From Tetragonia tetragonoides (taxonomy: Eukaryota > Streptophyta > Magnoliopsida > Caryophyllales > Aizoaceae), in assembly GCA_038025085.1 (NCBI GenBank), contig CM076139.1:23205307-23269306 (forward strand): a stretch of 64,000 bases of DNA. The letters are read 5' to 3'. Made by a program: the position numbers and the translations under genes. Under the pieces are notes generated by a model. It was not told the DNA's origin. It made no database searches and worked only from the letters and a program-made list of their open reading frames with translations. This document shows, one piece after another, positions 22,301 through 34,565 of the stretch (its first letter is position 1; every line of letters begins with the position of its first letter).

Positions 22301-23740
22301 ACTCTTGGATTTGGAGACATATTTTGAAACAACGAAATGTTTTACAACAAGGCATTCGATGGATACTTGGTAATGGTCAAAATATTTATTTTTGGAAAGA
22401 CAATTGGTTTTTGATACGAACCTTATTAACCCCTTGGGACTAAATATCCAGGACATTCCTCATATTCATAGTAAAGTCAGTGATTTCATAACAACTAATA
22501 AATGTTGGGACTTGCACAAATTAGCACAAATCGTCCCCATATCTATAGTTAATGCTATAAAAGGCATTTCGATTCCCTCTAGTGACGCCCCGGATCATTA
22601 CTGTTGGGGGCCTGACTCTACGGGTAATTTCAATATCAAAACTGCCACTTGGTTATGTCATGGTCTCAATAAACACAACTGTCAATCATGGCCTCATAAA
22701 TGGATCTGAAAACTTGATATTGCACCAAAATTATGAAATTTTCTATGGCAACTGTTTCATGATGGATTACCTACTCGTACTACACTAGCCAAAAAAGGCC
22801 TTAATGTAGATAATCTATGTCCCCTGTGCAACCAGGAACCAAAGGATGTTTTTCATCTCCTCTCGTCCTGTAACGTCTCGCAGCAAATCTGGCAACAAGC
22901 AAGTAATAGCGGATGGATACCTCATAAAGATCACACACTCCATACTTTTGAATGGTGGAATGAACTTCGTGTCAAGCATATGTTCGACGATTTAAACAAA
23001 AGTGTTTATCTGATTTGGTACATTTGGAAAACATGAATGAATTGATATTCCAAAACATACAGCCAAATATCATGCAGATTGTAATAAGGGCCAAATCACT
23101 ATGCACTGAATGGGAAATTAGGGGACGACTCGATTCAGAGTATCAAATTTATACTACCCCAGCTCCACACAGTTCTAAGTCCCCTTGCAAACCTTCTTAA
23201 TCCAAGTTTCATGGGAACCACCTCCGATCCATTTTGCAAAACTCAACGTTGATGGCTCGCGTCTAGACAATTGTGCGCAGGTTACGTTATCCGTAACAAC
23301 GAGGGGAAATTAATAAAGGCTGGAAGCAAATTTCTTAGGGATGCTTCAATTCTGGTGGCAGAGGCAATGGCACTGCGTAATGGACTAATCCAAGCCATAT
23401 CCTTAGACATTAAAAATGTAATTATTTAAGGTGATAACAAAATAGTAATCCAAGCAGTCCAAGGGTAAAGCAAAATTCCGTGGATAATCTTTAGCCTCAT
23501 CATGGATATAAGACATTTGCTACAGCTAATAGACCATTATCGCATTTAACACAACTTCCGTGAAGCAAATCGAGCAGCGGATTGGATGGCAAAACATACG
23601 ACGACTATCTTCGATAGTTCCCATTGGACTAACTATCCAACTATCGCTTTTCGTAATATTTTACTCTCGGACACGATGAGAGTGGCCCTCGAGAGAAGGA
23701 TCTCCTAATCGTTTATCCTTCTTACCTTCAAAAAAAAATT
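19330..23740 (+). pseudogene. L1-type LINE, near full-length but broken
   Basis: Domains appear in order. AP endonuclease: KHTPDIVILLET at about 19650, IIGDFNEL at about 19977, YERLDRALC at about 20150. Reverse transcriptase: KSLGPDGFGASFY at 20930, QYRPISLCNSIY at 21106, GLRQGDPLSPYLF at 21490, and the catalytic FADDSLLF at about 21636. zf-RVT: LCPLCNQEPKDVFHLL at about 22815. A C-terminal RNase H domain: VAEAMALRNGL at about 23355, REANRAADWMAK at about 23560. A short A-run at 23730 is the probable tail. Many stops and frameshifts (20299, 20608, 20709, 20895, 21228, 21408 and others) make it dead. The 5' border is uncertain. It sits in the U3 of the solo LTR. Confidence 0.85.
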
Positions 23741-26700
23741 ATTTTTTTATTTACTTTTTTTTCTATTCTTTTTCTTCTTTCCCACACCCCACCCAACTCT
23801 CTCTCTCTCTCTCTTTCCTGCGGCCCCCACCCAGTTTACCACTCTCAGTTTTTCTTTTTATTTCCTTCTTTCTTCCTCAATTTGTTTTATCTACAATTTA
23901 TCCTACCCTTCAAAAATCACAAAATATCCCTATTGTCTCCTACTTACTCAATATAGTCTAACATCATAATATTCCTATTTCTTCTTTTAGTCACCTACAC
24001 TTGACCCCTAATTTTGACCCCTAAACTTGCCCCCTAACAACCTATTTTTAATTTCTTTTAACTTTATAATTAGTTTTTTCTTAACTTAAAAATTGATTTT
24101 TTGACCCACAACCCTAATCCCCCAGACCCCCACCCTTACAATTTGCCTATAAATACCTCTCATGTTCCCACTTACAAAGGGCTTTTGCTTAGTGAATTTT
24201 TCCTAAGTTATTTTTTCTCATCTTCCATCTCTACTCCTCATTTTCTAGTAGTTTTAAGTTAGAATTTTTAGAAGTTAAGAAAAATCAAGAAGAAAAATCA
24301 AAAAAAAAAAAAAAACACAAACACAAAAAAAGAAGAAGCTCTTTTAGTTTTAATCTCCAACTATTGAACAGTCAATATCAACCTCAAGCAAAGGGTAATA
24401 ATCTCTTCATCTTTGTAATTTTTTTATTCATCCCCTTTTCATTCTTTTGACCATTGTGTAACTCCCTTTCCTATTTCTATTCATAATGTAATTTTATTTA
24501 TTAAACTAACTTCACTAATTATAAACCCACTCATTGGTGTGTTGCGATATGGGATGATCATTGGGTTTACCATTTTCCAAAGGCCAAGAAACTAATAGGA
24601 TTCAACCTTCATTGAGGGTTTAGACGTTAATTACAATATAAAAATGAAAAATTGGTGAGGATGAGTGAGTGCTAACTTTGTGTATGTGTTTTTTTTTTTA
24701 CTTGTGTTGTTATACTCACCATCTTGATATATCTTCATCAAAAATGTAAAAAAATATTCATTTTGCATATCAAACGAAATAATGGCCTTAGAGGAGCAAT
24801 AATTATTTGTTGTAATAATCTCGGATTTTTTTATAGTTTCGTAAGTATCATCATTTTTTACATTTTGCGGATGATCCAACGGTTAGATTTGAGTTAAATT
24901 AACTCTAATCCAAACTTTGGTTTGTTATCTTTAAAATGACAAAAATTTCACAAAGATCTAACGGTTAATTATTTATTTAAAACGATTTTAAGTTGAAGTG
25001 TCATGTTCTGACCCTCAAGGATAAAATGAGCTATAACTTGTGAAAATAAACGATTTAGACTTAAGCCATTTCTGAAAAATTTATAAAGGACATTCCACGG
25101 TTCTACAGAGACCAAGTTTGCATATTTTGGACAAGTAACGAATTTACCATGAATTCTTTAGTGACAAAGTTATGCTAGACAGTTTGGACATTTGAACATT
25201 TTTAACTTGTTAAACAATGACCTAATTACCTCACTTACGGACATCACTAATTTTTCGTATTTTTTTGTGACATTCCTCAATGTATGTACTTGACACTGTC
25301 AAAAAACGATAAAATTATAATGAATATAAAAAAATGCTAAAAATGGATAAACGAGCTAAATACAGAATTGATAACCTTCAATAACCTGTAAATAACATGG
25401 TGATTTGCACTAACTCAATTTAAAGTGACTCTTGGACTGGATACTAGACTCGATTTGGACCATTTTGGACTTTAAAATTACTCGATTTGGACTTCTAATG
25501 TATTTTTAACGAATTAAACAAAACCAAGCAATAATCTGCCAAGAAAGAAATGTTTCTGTCAACATTGTCATCATAAACGAAGTGCTGGACTTTTATTTAA
25601 TTTCGTTAATTCTCTTAAAGTCCACTATAATTCTCGATAATTTGTGTACATAATCACAAACCAACCTAGTTTAATGTGTGTAAATATTGGACACTAAATC
25701 CTTGTAACTAATTCCAGTTAAATCGAAAACCGCAAGTCCAAATTTACATTCTAGAAGCTTCTAATTTGACGATAATGTCGAACGAACTGTATCAACCCTA
25801 GATTTTTACAGAAGAAAGAGGACCCAAAATGACACAGGGTAGGCTTTGGAATAACTCCATTTGCTTAGTCTAACACGTAGATATGATTTTTCGAAGTTCT
25901 GTTCAGACTTGCAAAAAAACAGTTTTCCTTTTCTCATTTGAGGATTTTTGTTTAATTATCAAATGAAAAAATAAAAATATAAAACTTTTCAGTCTAGCTC
26001 TTTAATGAGTCTAGTTTATTTTAAAAATAAATTCATGAATAAAAAGAAGTGTTTCGACCATTCCCTTGTCTAAATTCATGAGAGTGCGATGTAAATAATC
26101 AACATCGATTATTTGATCTTTCGAAGATGGGACCCAATCTCGAGCCCCGGAGCAACAATGGATATCAAGACCGAGTAATATTTTATTTTTGTAGGACTTG
26201 TACATATTTGTATCATTGTGTTGTATTAATTTTCCAATAATGTAATTTGTCTCCCTAAGGCCATTATAAACTCGTTTGTGTACACACTTGCGTATGCATA
26301 TTTCCACCTAAATAATTCAACTGACCATAATAAAAAATGTTGTTTGACTTAACCATGAGTGTTTGCATACTTATACAATTATTGTTGATAATGACCGGTA
26401 TATTCATTTATGTACAAAACCGGCCCATACTCTAATTCGAGTTTGAATCACTTATTCACTCATACACGATCATTGGTATTTCACCTACCATTATTCAAAA
26501 TCGACTTCACTCATTAATCCCTAGTGGATATTTTCCCAGTGGCGTGAATCCTTATTGGACTATCCCACGATCGAAAACCGCTTTTCCAAGTGGAATACCT
26601 ATGATCGAATATAAATGAATAATTGATCGTCCCCTCTTATTTGGCTTTGGGACATCTCGGGAAATTCTATCTAAGACTCTTTCGAACCACTATTCACCAA

Positions 26701-26959
26701 ACCCATAACCAAACTCTACTCATATCATCCATTTATCCAACCCCAGTGAACGTTATTCCCCAGTGAAGAACGGATATTTCGAGAAGTCTAATATTTATAC
26801 TCAAAGCTAAGAATTGGGTAGATCCCCATTTATCACCGGGTGTTGTTGGGTTGAACGCCTCGAAGGAGTAGGCAAATCATCCCATTTTGAACCATTTCTT
26901 GCTCCATGTTAGGCGAGTAGGAGGTTCCTCGGATCAATTCGACTCTAGTATCGAGTCAC
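23741..26959 (+). other. Remaining non-coding part of the solo LTR
   Basis: No reading frame here is convincing on either strand. The sequence contains pyrimidine-rich tracts (23750-23880), a TATA box at 24148, a poly-A/CAAACAC tract near 24300, and otherwise AT-rich unique DNA up to the next insertion. I read it as U3/R/U5 of the 18866-39590 LTR. Confidence 0.5.
24148..24155 (+). promoter_or_regulatory. TATA box of the solo LTR
   Basis: TTGCCTATAAATACCTC follows a C-rich promoter-like stretch and precedes a TTGCTTAGTGA leader-like block, the layout of a plant LTR promoter. Confidence 0.55.
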
Positions 26960-27293
26960 TGTAACACCCCGGATTTTCTAAATAATAAATAAATAAAAAT
27001 GAATAAACTCGAGCCGAAAATCGGGCAGAGTTTCCTTTGTAAATAGACATCCCAAGTTATCGACATTCTATAAACCTGCTTACACAGAAAATACAACCAA
27101 ATATCCAAAATAATAGCGGAAGACTTCTAACAATCCAGGGCGTCACTGCCACACTCACTCACAAGAATGAGTGCAAGGCGGACGATTACAACTCCCAACA
27201 AAAACCAAATAAGCTATAACAATCTATTTATTACAACAACTGATAATAAACGACAATAAGGATCAAACTTCTCGATAACTCCATCTTCAGTCG

Positions 27294-27841
27294 TGTGATA
27301 CCCCAATATTTTTTATTATTATTATATTGATTTATAAATAATTTATAAATAGTTTCGGAGATTAAATAGTAATTATATTCAAGGATTTAATTTATTCAAA
27401 TAAAGCCATAATAATATTTATTATTATTATGGAAGTTTCGGAATTTATAATTGTCAAATTATTTGAGAGTTTTATTTAAATGATTTTAACGATCGAGAGA
27501 ATTTATATATTCCTTTTAACGTCGGGTTTTTAGAACTCTTTCTGTTCAGTTTAGATCGTTGGGATTTTATTGGATTTAGCCCTTGAAGGCAAGTTGTAAT
27601 AAATTGGTTTAATGGTTTTTAGCTCACTATATAGACAACTCTGATATTAATTGTTTAGTTTGTTTTAGTTTTCTTAGTAAGCTCTTTTTGATGCCTTGTC
27701 TTTCTTTCCGCTTAACATTTACTCCTTAGTGATTAATATTGCAGTAACTAGCCTCGGGTTTGTGACGGTTCAGTGGTGTCGAGTCATGTATAATGACGTC
27801 GATAGTTCCCAGAAAATCGTTGTAAATTCGGGGGTGTTACA
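27294..27841 (+). mobile_element. 5' LTR of the chromovirus, internally deleted (548 bp)
   Basis: 27294-27515 matches 34557-34775 and 27519-27841 matches 36832-37143. The roughly 2.05 kb between them in the 3' LTR, including its TATA box, is absent here. The remaining parts differ by several percent, which points to an old insertion. Confidence 0.88.
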
Positions 27842-27843
27842 AA

Positions 27844-27856
27844 TGGTATCAAAGCC
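27844..27856 (+). other. Primer binding site of the chromovirus
   Basis: TGGTATCAAAGCC lies two bases past the 5' LTR. It matches the TGGTATCAGAGC primer site that pairs with initiator methionine tRNA in most plant chromoviruses, with one change. Confidence 0.85.
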
Positions 27857-28034
27857 CTAGGTTTAAAAAGGTTTCTTAGGATTAATTAATGAATTAATAA
27901 ATATTAGTTTCATTTTGGGGAAAATAAAATATAATTAAAGCCGTTGAGCGTAGTAATCCTAGAAGATAGCAATTATTTGAAATCACTTTGCTTGTGATTT
28001 ATAAAGTTCTTATTGTTTGATTGTCTACCTGTAG

Positions 28035-28976
28035 ATGGTAAGGACAAGAATAACTACGAGTAAGCCGACTGCACACCAAAGGGCACGCGCCCTAGCTCAT
28101 CGTGCACAACCCGTGGAGTATGTAGTTTCATCAGACAGCGAGTCGACAGGAAACAAAGCGAACGTGCGTCACGAGGCTGCGCAAGACCACGCCGCGCATG
28201 AGCAGATCGCACGCGACGAGGCCGCACGCCCCATGCAAGCCCCGCATGTCGCGCCTCCACCCGTCGCACACGTCGCACGTGATGATCATGACGAAGACGA
28301 GGATCCCTCCGAATCCGAGCCTGAGTATACATCAGCGGAAGAGAACGATGACATGCCCGATTTGGAAGATATTGGTGTCGAGAGCGAGAACAATATTGCA
28401 CCTACTGGTGCACCTAGTATTGCACCTATTCCTGCTGCAAATTGGTCTCCTCATGTGGAGCCATTCTTTGCTACTGACGCTGAGCTCGAGGATTTTCATA
28501 TCTACATACGACGTGCTTACACTACGGTCGAGCGTTATCAATACGAAAATCGCACGAGTCTACATGATGGCTTATGGGTCGAGCTACTGCTAGCTGGTCT
28601 GCCTAACATCCATCCTTGGATGGGACTCAAGGAGAAGTACGACGACGTAGTCTCCAAGAGTGGTCATTTGCACGAGAAGAAGTATGGTTAGGGGACGAGA
28701 TGGTCTCTCTGCTTTAGAGGTGTCGCAACTAAGTTATGCCTGTCCGAATTCGAGTGGAAGGTGAACCATGTGCTAGTGCCTGCGCCGAAGGGTATGTGTG
28801 AGTACTGCTGGACAAAGAAGCGCAAACTTGCCGAAGACTTTAGGAAGCGTTTCATGCCCCAAAAGTTCGGTGGATATGCTTATCCATACACGCCCTGCAA
28901 GGAGGTGAAGCCTAGGAGGAAGGACGATCACGATGAGTCCACTAGCGCGAAGCAGATGTGTGCGAGTGTCAAGTAG
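28035..28976 (+). pseudogene. Extra ORF upstream of gag, 314 codons, one in-frame stop
   Basis: ATG 28035 opens a frame that runs to 28976 with a single TAG at 28689-28691; coding continues in the same frame on both sides. Residues 1-60 are Arg/Ala-rich and 60-125 are rich in His, Ala and acidic residues (DDHDEDEDPSESEPEY). A globular-looking part follows (FFATDAELEDFHIYIRRAY, LHDGLWVELLLAGLPNIHPW). After the stop come CLSEFEWKVNHVLVPAPKG, a CEYC pair, and a basic tail (FRKRFMPQKFGG). I do not recognise the family. It lies between PBS and gag, a place where Ogre-type elements carry an ORF1 but chromoviruses usually do not. Its function is unknown. Confidence 0.6.
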
Positions 28977-29675
28977 AACTAGATTATTGCATTACTGGTT
29001 TTATTTGAGTCTTATTGGATTTTAGTTGTTGTGATGGCCCTGTGTGGTTAAGTTTGATGATTGGTGTAGTTGCATAGGCAACAAATATTTATGATTGTTA
29101 TTTCTTTGCAATTTGTCTCATTGCAAAACTATTTCATTTGATTATATGAGCATCGTTGAGAATTTGTTTTATGTGGTCGTTTTATCACATAATTGCATGG
29201 TTAACAAAGAGCTTTGTAATGCTATCTCGTATTGCCTAGACATGATGGGAAATCTATGTCAAAATTATGGCAAAATTTTCATTGAGCATGACCATATTAA
29301 ATGTGAGCCAAAGGCTAAGCATGTATTGTATGCCATTAAATGTCATTGTTTATTGCCCTACTAAAATAGTATGGAGTCTCGATGTGTGAATTGTGATTGT
29401 TATTGCTTATCAATCGTGTGAGACCAATGTGTCTACTTTTTTATTGCATATCGAACTATTATGCATGAGAACTAAGAACTATTCAAAGCAAGTATGTTGC
29501 TTAGACCTACAATGTAAGGTCGATCATTGGAACTTATATGCTATTTTCTAAATGTCAAGAGATAGGTTTCAATAACAACCTATATCTCTCAATTAGACCT
29601 CGATTTGGGTCGAATGTGCCAATTATGCTGAAATAGAGATCAACCATTGCTCTTTTATGTCTCAGATTTGCTATA
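28977..29675 (+). other. Spacer between extra ORF and gag
   Basis: Non-coding or decayed. One 89-codon frame (29095-29364) has no recognisable features. The sequence just before gag (29600-29675) shows no clear splice site to the extra ORF. Confidence 0.45.
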
Positions 29676-30769
29676 ATGGCAACCAACGACCGACTCGTGA
29701 GACTAGAAGTAGGTCTTACCAACGTGGTCGAGCACTCTACGCGCCAGCTAGAGCGCCAAGAGCAAGACCACAATGCGCAAAATCCTAAAACGTGCAACTT
29801 TAAGGATTTTGATGTACTCAAACCTCCGACGTTTGAGGGTGGCTCTGAGCCCACCAAGCTAGAGAACTGGATTATAGAGTTCGAGAAGTTTTTTAGGGCG
29901 ACTAGTCGGCCCAACAACATGAAGGTCAACACCGCTACGTACTACCTGAAGGGTGAAGCGAACAAGTGGTGGAGCGATGTGGGAACTAAATTGCTCGCTA
30001 TTGAGAACTATGGGTGGAACAGATTCAAGGAGTCTATCCGTGAGAGATTCAATCCGAGAGCTATCCGTCGCCAGAAGCAACGGGAATTCGAGAACATCTA
30101 TCAAGGGAAGTTATCTGTGGCCGAGTACGCAAGAAAGTTCAACGAGCTTGCTGCTCTTGCACCTAACTTGGTGACGACCGAAACTGAGCGTGTCGAGAGG
30201 TTCGAGGATGGTCTGAAATGGGACATACAGCGTTTTGTTATGGGAAACTCGCTGACGTTCCAAGGATCGTACGAGAAAGCCTTGAACCAAGAGCGTGCTG
30301 TGGATCATCGTGTTCGTTGCTCGGAAAGCATAAGCGTGATGAAGGGAATTCTTCCCAGTCGAATGGCGCAGATAAGAGGCCAAGGCCGAACAACGGCAAT
30401 CACAACAACCAGGGTGGTAATCAGATGCACAACGGGAACAGGAATCGTGAGTCGAATACTCATAGAGCTACGATCTTAGCTAGGAGGAATACGCCTTGTA
30501 GTCGCTGCAACAAGACACATCCTGGAAAGAATTTTCGTGGTGACGTGCTTCAATGCTACGAGTGCAACAAGCCTGGTCACAAAGCTTCTGAATGCTGGAG
30601 TCGTGGAAGGAACGGCAATGGTCAGAACCGCGATAACAACTACAATCGTGGTGGAAATGGAAATGGTAATCACGGAAATGGGGGTTACAACAACAACAAC
30701 CGCAAAAATACTGTTGCTCCTGCTGCGAACAATCAAGCACTACATCCCACACCTTCCAACCCTGTGCAG

Positions 30770-30840
<71 letters not shown>

Positions 30841-30876
30841 AAACAATAGAGGGGTGAATAGAAGGTCTATGTGCTG
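29676..30876 (+). pseudogene. gag of the chromovirus
   Basis: ATG 29676 (MATNDRLVRLEVGL) opens a short coiled N-terminus. The gag domain follows: FDVLKPPTFEGGSEPTKLEN, WIIEFEKFF, YYLKGEANKWW and FNELAALAPNLV. A frameshift near 30310 moves to the frame of 30218-30877. That frame holds the zinc knuckle CYECNKPGHKASEC (C-x2-C-x4-H-x4-C, about 30555-30596), then Asn/Gly-rich sequence and a long poly-Asn run coded by (AAC)n. The product would be the capsid and RNA-binding protein. The frameshift makes this copy defective. Confidence 0.85.
30769..30843 (+). repeat. (AAC)n microsatellite inside gag
   Basis: About 25 AAC units encode a poly-Asn run near the C-terminus of Gag. Poly-Thr, poly-Gln or poly-Leu frames across it are shadows. 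Confidence 0.95.
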
Positions 30877-33800
30877 AACTGCAATGAAGCTGAGACGAAC
30901 CCGAATGTGATCGTTGGTACTTTTCTCGTTAACTCTCAACCTGCTTTTGTTTTGTTTGATAGTGGTGCAACGCATTCTGTTCTTTCTAAGAGCTTTGCAT
31001 CTAAGAGAGGTCTAGAACCTAGTTTTGTGTATAGTGCAAACATTACGATGCCTGATGGGTTGAATGTTAATTGTAAAGCGTTGTATGAAAAGTGTCCGAT
31101 TAGGATAGCTGGATCCGATTTGCTTGCGGATTCGATTCAGATGGATTTGAAAAAATTTGACGTGATTTTGGGAATGGATTGGTTAGCCAAGTATAGGGCT
31201 AAGATAGAGTGCTTTGAGCAACGTGTGTCGTTGCGTGGACCGAAGGGTAGGAAGATTACCTACAAAGGAGTCGTGGTCAAGCAAAAGTTGAAGGTAGTGG
31301 CGACCATGAAAGCAAAGGAGTGTATGACTAAAGGTGAAGTGATTTACCTATGTCATGTGGTGGATAGAAGTCGAGAAGCTGAAGATTCGAAACCTATTCC
31401 AGTTATTTCGGAGTACACTGACGTCTTTCCAGACGAGATTCGCGGAATGCCTCCGCAACACATTGTTGACTTTACGATCGACTTAGCTCCAGGTTCTGCT
31501 CCGATCCCGAAAGCTCCGTATCGTATGGCTCCTGCCGAGATGAAAGAACTGAAGACGCAACTCGAGTAACTACTGGAGAAGGGATACATACATCCTAGTG
31601 TATCGCCTTGGGGTGCTCCTGTTCTGTTTGTGCGTAAGAAGGATGGTAGTATGAGGTTGTGTATAGACTACCGCGAGTTGAAAGATTACGATCAAAAATC
31701 GTTATCCACTTTCGAGGATTGACGATCTATTCGACCAACTCCGTGGAGTGACTGTTTTCTCAAAGATCGATTTACATTCAGGATACTATCAACTAAGGAT
31801 TTCCGAGCCTAACATTGCAAAGACCGCGTTTAGGTCGAGGTATGGACACTACGAGTTCACTGTTATGCCTTTTGGGTTGATGAACGCACCTGCGAAGTTT
31901 ATGGACTTGATGAACCGTATGTTCCAGCCTTATCTCGATCAGTTTGTAGTTGTCTTTATTGACGATATTTTGGTCTACTCGAAGAACGCTGCTGAGCACG
32001 AACAACATTTGCGAACCGTTTTGGAGATTCTACACGACATCAACTTTACGCCAAGTTGTCGAAGTGCGAGTTTTGGCTAGAAACTGTTTCCTTCTTAGGA
32101 CACGTGGTGTCTAAGAGTGGAATTGCTGTTGACCCGGAAAAGATTAGAGCTGTTATGGACTGGTCTGCACCGAAGAGCGTGACTGAGGTTAGAAGTTTTC
32201 TTGGGTTAGCTGGTTACTATCGTAGGTTTGTGGAAGGATTTTCCAAGATAGCGCAGCCTATGACAAACTTGATGAAGAAGACGACGAAGTTCGTGTGGTC
32301 TGAAAAGTGTGAAGCTACTTTTCAAGAGTTGAAGAAACGTCTTACGAGCACACCAATTTTGACTACCATCGGGAAGTGAAGGATATGAGGTCTATAGTGA
32401 CGCGTCTAAGCATGGCTTAGGTTGTGTTTTGATGCAGCATGGGAAGGTAGTGGCTTATGCTTCAAGACAACTGAAGAAGCATGAGGATAACTACCCTACT
32501 CACGACTTAGAGCTCGCTGCTGTCGTATTTGCCTTGAAGATTTGGCAACCCTATCTCTATGGTTCTGCTTTCAAGATGTTTACAGATCACAAAAGTTTGA
32601 AGTACATATTCACGCAAAAGGAGTTGAATATGCGACAAAGAAGATGGCTAGAGTTATTGACGGAGTACGACATCGACATTCAGTATTACGAAGGGAAAAG
32701 CTAACGTGGTAGCTGACGCTTTGAGTAGAAAGACTCGTCGTACGTTGAACACTGCTTTAGTACTTTCTAAGGAGATCATTCATGACTTACAGAGTCTAGA
32801 CGTGGAGATTGTGCTGAAAGGTGACGTTCAATGTACCTAAGCGCATATGTCAGTTCGACCAACCTTACTCGACGAGATCAAGGGTAAACAGAATTCAGAT
32901 GAGGATCTTCAACGGATTCTACGCCACAAGGACGAGGGTAGATCCGAGGACTTTTCTACTAGTCAAGACGGTGTCTTGAGATTTCGTGATCGTGTCTGTG
33001 TGCCGAATGACCCGGATATCAAGAGTCAGATTCTGAGTTACGCCTTATTCTGTGCATCCTGGTGGAGACAAGCTCTACAAAGACCTTCGCTAAATGTTTT
33101 GGTGGAAAGGTATGAAACAAGATATCGCTGAGTTCGTGGCTAAGTGCCTGACGTGCCAGAAGGTCAAGATCGAACACAAGAGACCTGATGGAATGATTCA
33201 ATCGCTTGAAGTTTCTACGTGGAAATGGAATTCAATTTCTATGGATTTTGTCATGGGTTTTCCATTGACACAGAAGAAGAACAACACCATTTGGGCCGTT
33301 GAAGATCGTTTGACCAAAGTTGCAAGATTTATCCCAATTAATGACACTTGGGAAATGGAGAAGCTAGCGGATGCTTACGTCAAGGAAGTCATGAGACTTC
33401 ATGGTGTTCCAGAAGATATCGTTTCAGATAGAGACTCGAGATTTCTATCTCATTTTTTGGCAGAAATTACAAGAGGCTTTTGGAAGCAAGTTGAAGTTCA
33501 GTACTGCTTTTAATCCTGCGACTGATGGTCAGACGGAAAGGACGATTCAGACTTTGGAGGATATGCTCCGAGCGTGTGCTCTCGAGTATCAAGGCTCGTG
33601 GGATACACATATTCCATTGATCGAGTTTTCTTACAACAATAGCTATCACTCAAGCATTGATCGAGCAGCATATGAAGCATTGTATGGAAGGAAGTGTAGA
33701 TCGCCAGTTTGTTGGAACGACGTTAGTGAAACTGCAGTTTTGGGTCCAGAAATGATCCAGCAGACCGTCGATGTGGTCAAGGTGATTCAAGCGAAGATGT

Positions 33801-34277
33801 GTAGTGCACAAGATCGCCATAAATCGTACACAAATAGAGGCCGTAGACCTGAAGAGTTTAAGGTGGGAAGCAAGGTACGTTTGCGAGTATCTCCTACCAA
33901 AGGTGTCATGCGTTTTGGTCGTAAGGGGAAGTTGAGTCCTCGTTACATTGGACCTTACGAGATCCTGGAAAGGATTGGTGAGGTTGCTTATCGACTAGCT
34001 TTACATGTGGAATCATGTCTCCCAGTTGAAGCGATACGTACATGATCCAACTCATGTCGTTCAACCTGAAACCATAGATCTCGATGAAAGTCTAACTTAT
34101 GAAGAGCGTCCTATCAAGATAGTGGATCGCAAAGAGCGCTCAACTCGAACAAAGACTATTCCGATTGTCAAAGTCGTTTGGTCTCGACAAGGTCAAGAGG
34201 AAGCAACATGGGAAGCGGAATCCATGATGCGCGAGAAGAATCCAGACCTCTTCCTAGAAGGTACTAGTCCCACTTGA
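30871..34277 (+). pseudogene. pol of the chromovirus: protease, RT, RNase H, integrase, chromodomain
   Basis: Protease: AFVLFDSGATHSVLS (about 30945) and DVILGMDWL (about 31160). [22 protein letters not shown] (about 31600), [22 protein letters not shown], and the catalytic [11 protein letters not shown] (about 31950). RNase [21 protein letters not shown] (about 32445) and [11 protein letters not shown]. Integrase: CLTCQKVKIEHKRP (finger), SMDFVMGFP (first Asp), DIVSDRDSRF (second Asp), NPATDGQTERTIQTLED (Glu), then SPRYIGPYEILERIG. Chromodomain: VKVVWSRQGQEEATWEAE (about 34170-34225), which in chromoviruses guides integration to marked chromatin. Stops or shifts occur near 31567, 31685, 32050, 32375, 32702, 33035, 33500 and 34020. 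Not functional. Confidence 0.9.
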
Positions 34278-34565
34278 GTTTCGGGACGAAACTCCTTTTA
34301 AGAAGGGTAGAATGTCATGCCTCGAAATTTTGTCTTTTTGCGTGTTTTGTTTATCACTTTGCACGAATTTCATGTTCAAGCATTGCATGTTGCGTTGCTA
34401 ATCAACTTAGAATCACGATCGTACTTGCTCATCTTACATTTGTTAGAGTCCTAAAATTGTTTTTATACCTTCGTATGGGTAAACTCGTTTTGTTTTGGGA
34501 AGTTATTACTTCATGTCTCGAGTTTCGGGATGAAACTTCTTTTAAGGATGGTAGAATGTGATACC
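34271..34565 (+). repeat. Duplicated polypurine-tract/LTR junction
   Basis: GAGTTTCGGGACGAAACTCC with AGAAGGGTAGAATGTCATGCC at 34271-34318 is repeated as GAGTTTCGGGATGAAACTTC with AGGATGGTAGAATGTGATACC at 34519-34565. The first copy is followed by an LTR-like start (TGTCATGCCTCGAAATTTTG) and about 200 bp, the second by the real 3' LTR. Confidence 0.75.

Noticed and set aside
28054..28401. Minus-strand 115-codon frame (Arg/His-rich)
   Set aside because: Shadow of the plus-strand extra ORF, with composition mirrored from it.
29555..29932. Minus-strand 125-codon frame across gag
   Set aside because: Antisense shadow of the gag N-terminus.
30733..30975. Poly-Leu, poly-Thr and poly-Asn frames on both strands
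   Set aside because: They come from the (AAC)n tract; only the Asn frame belongs to gag.
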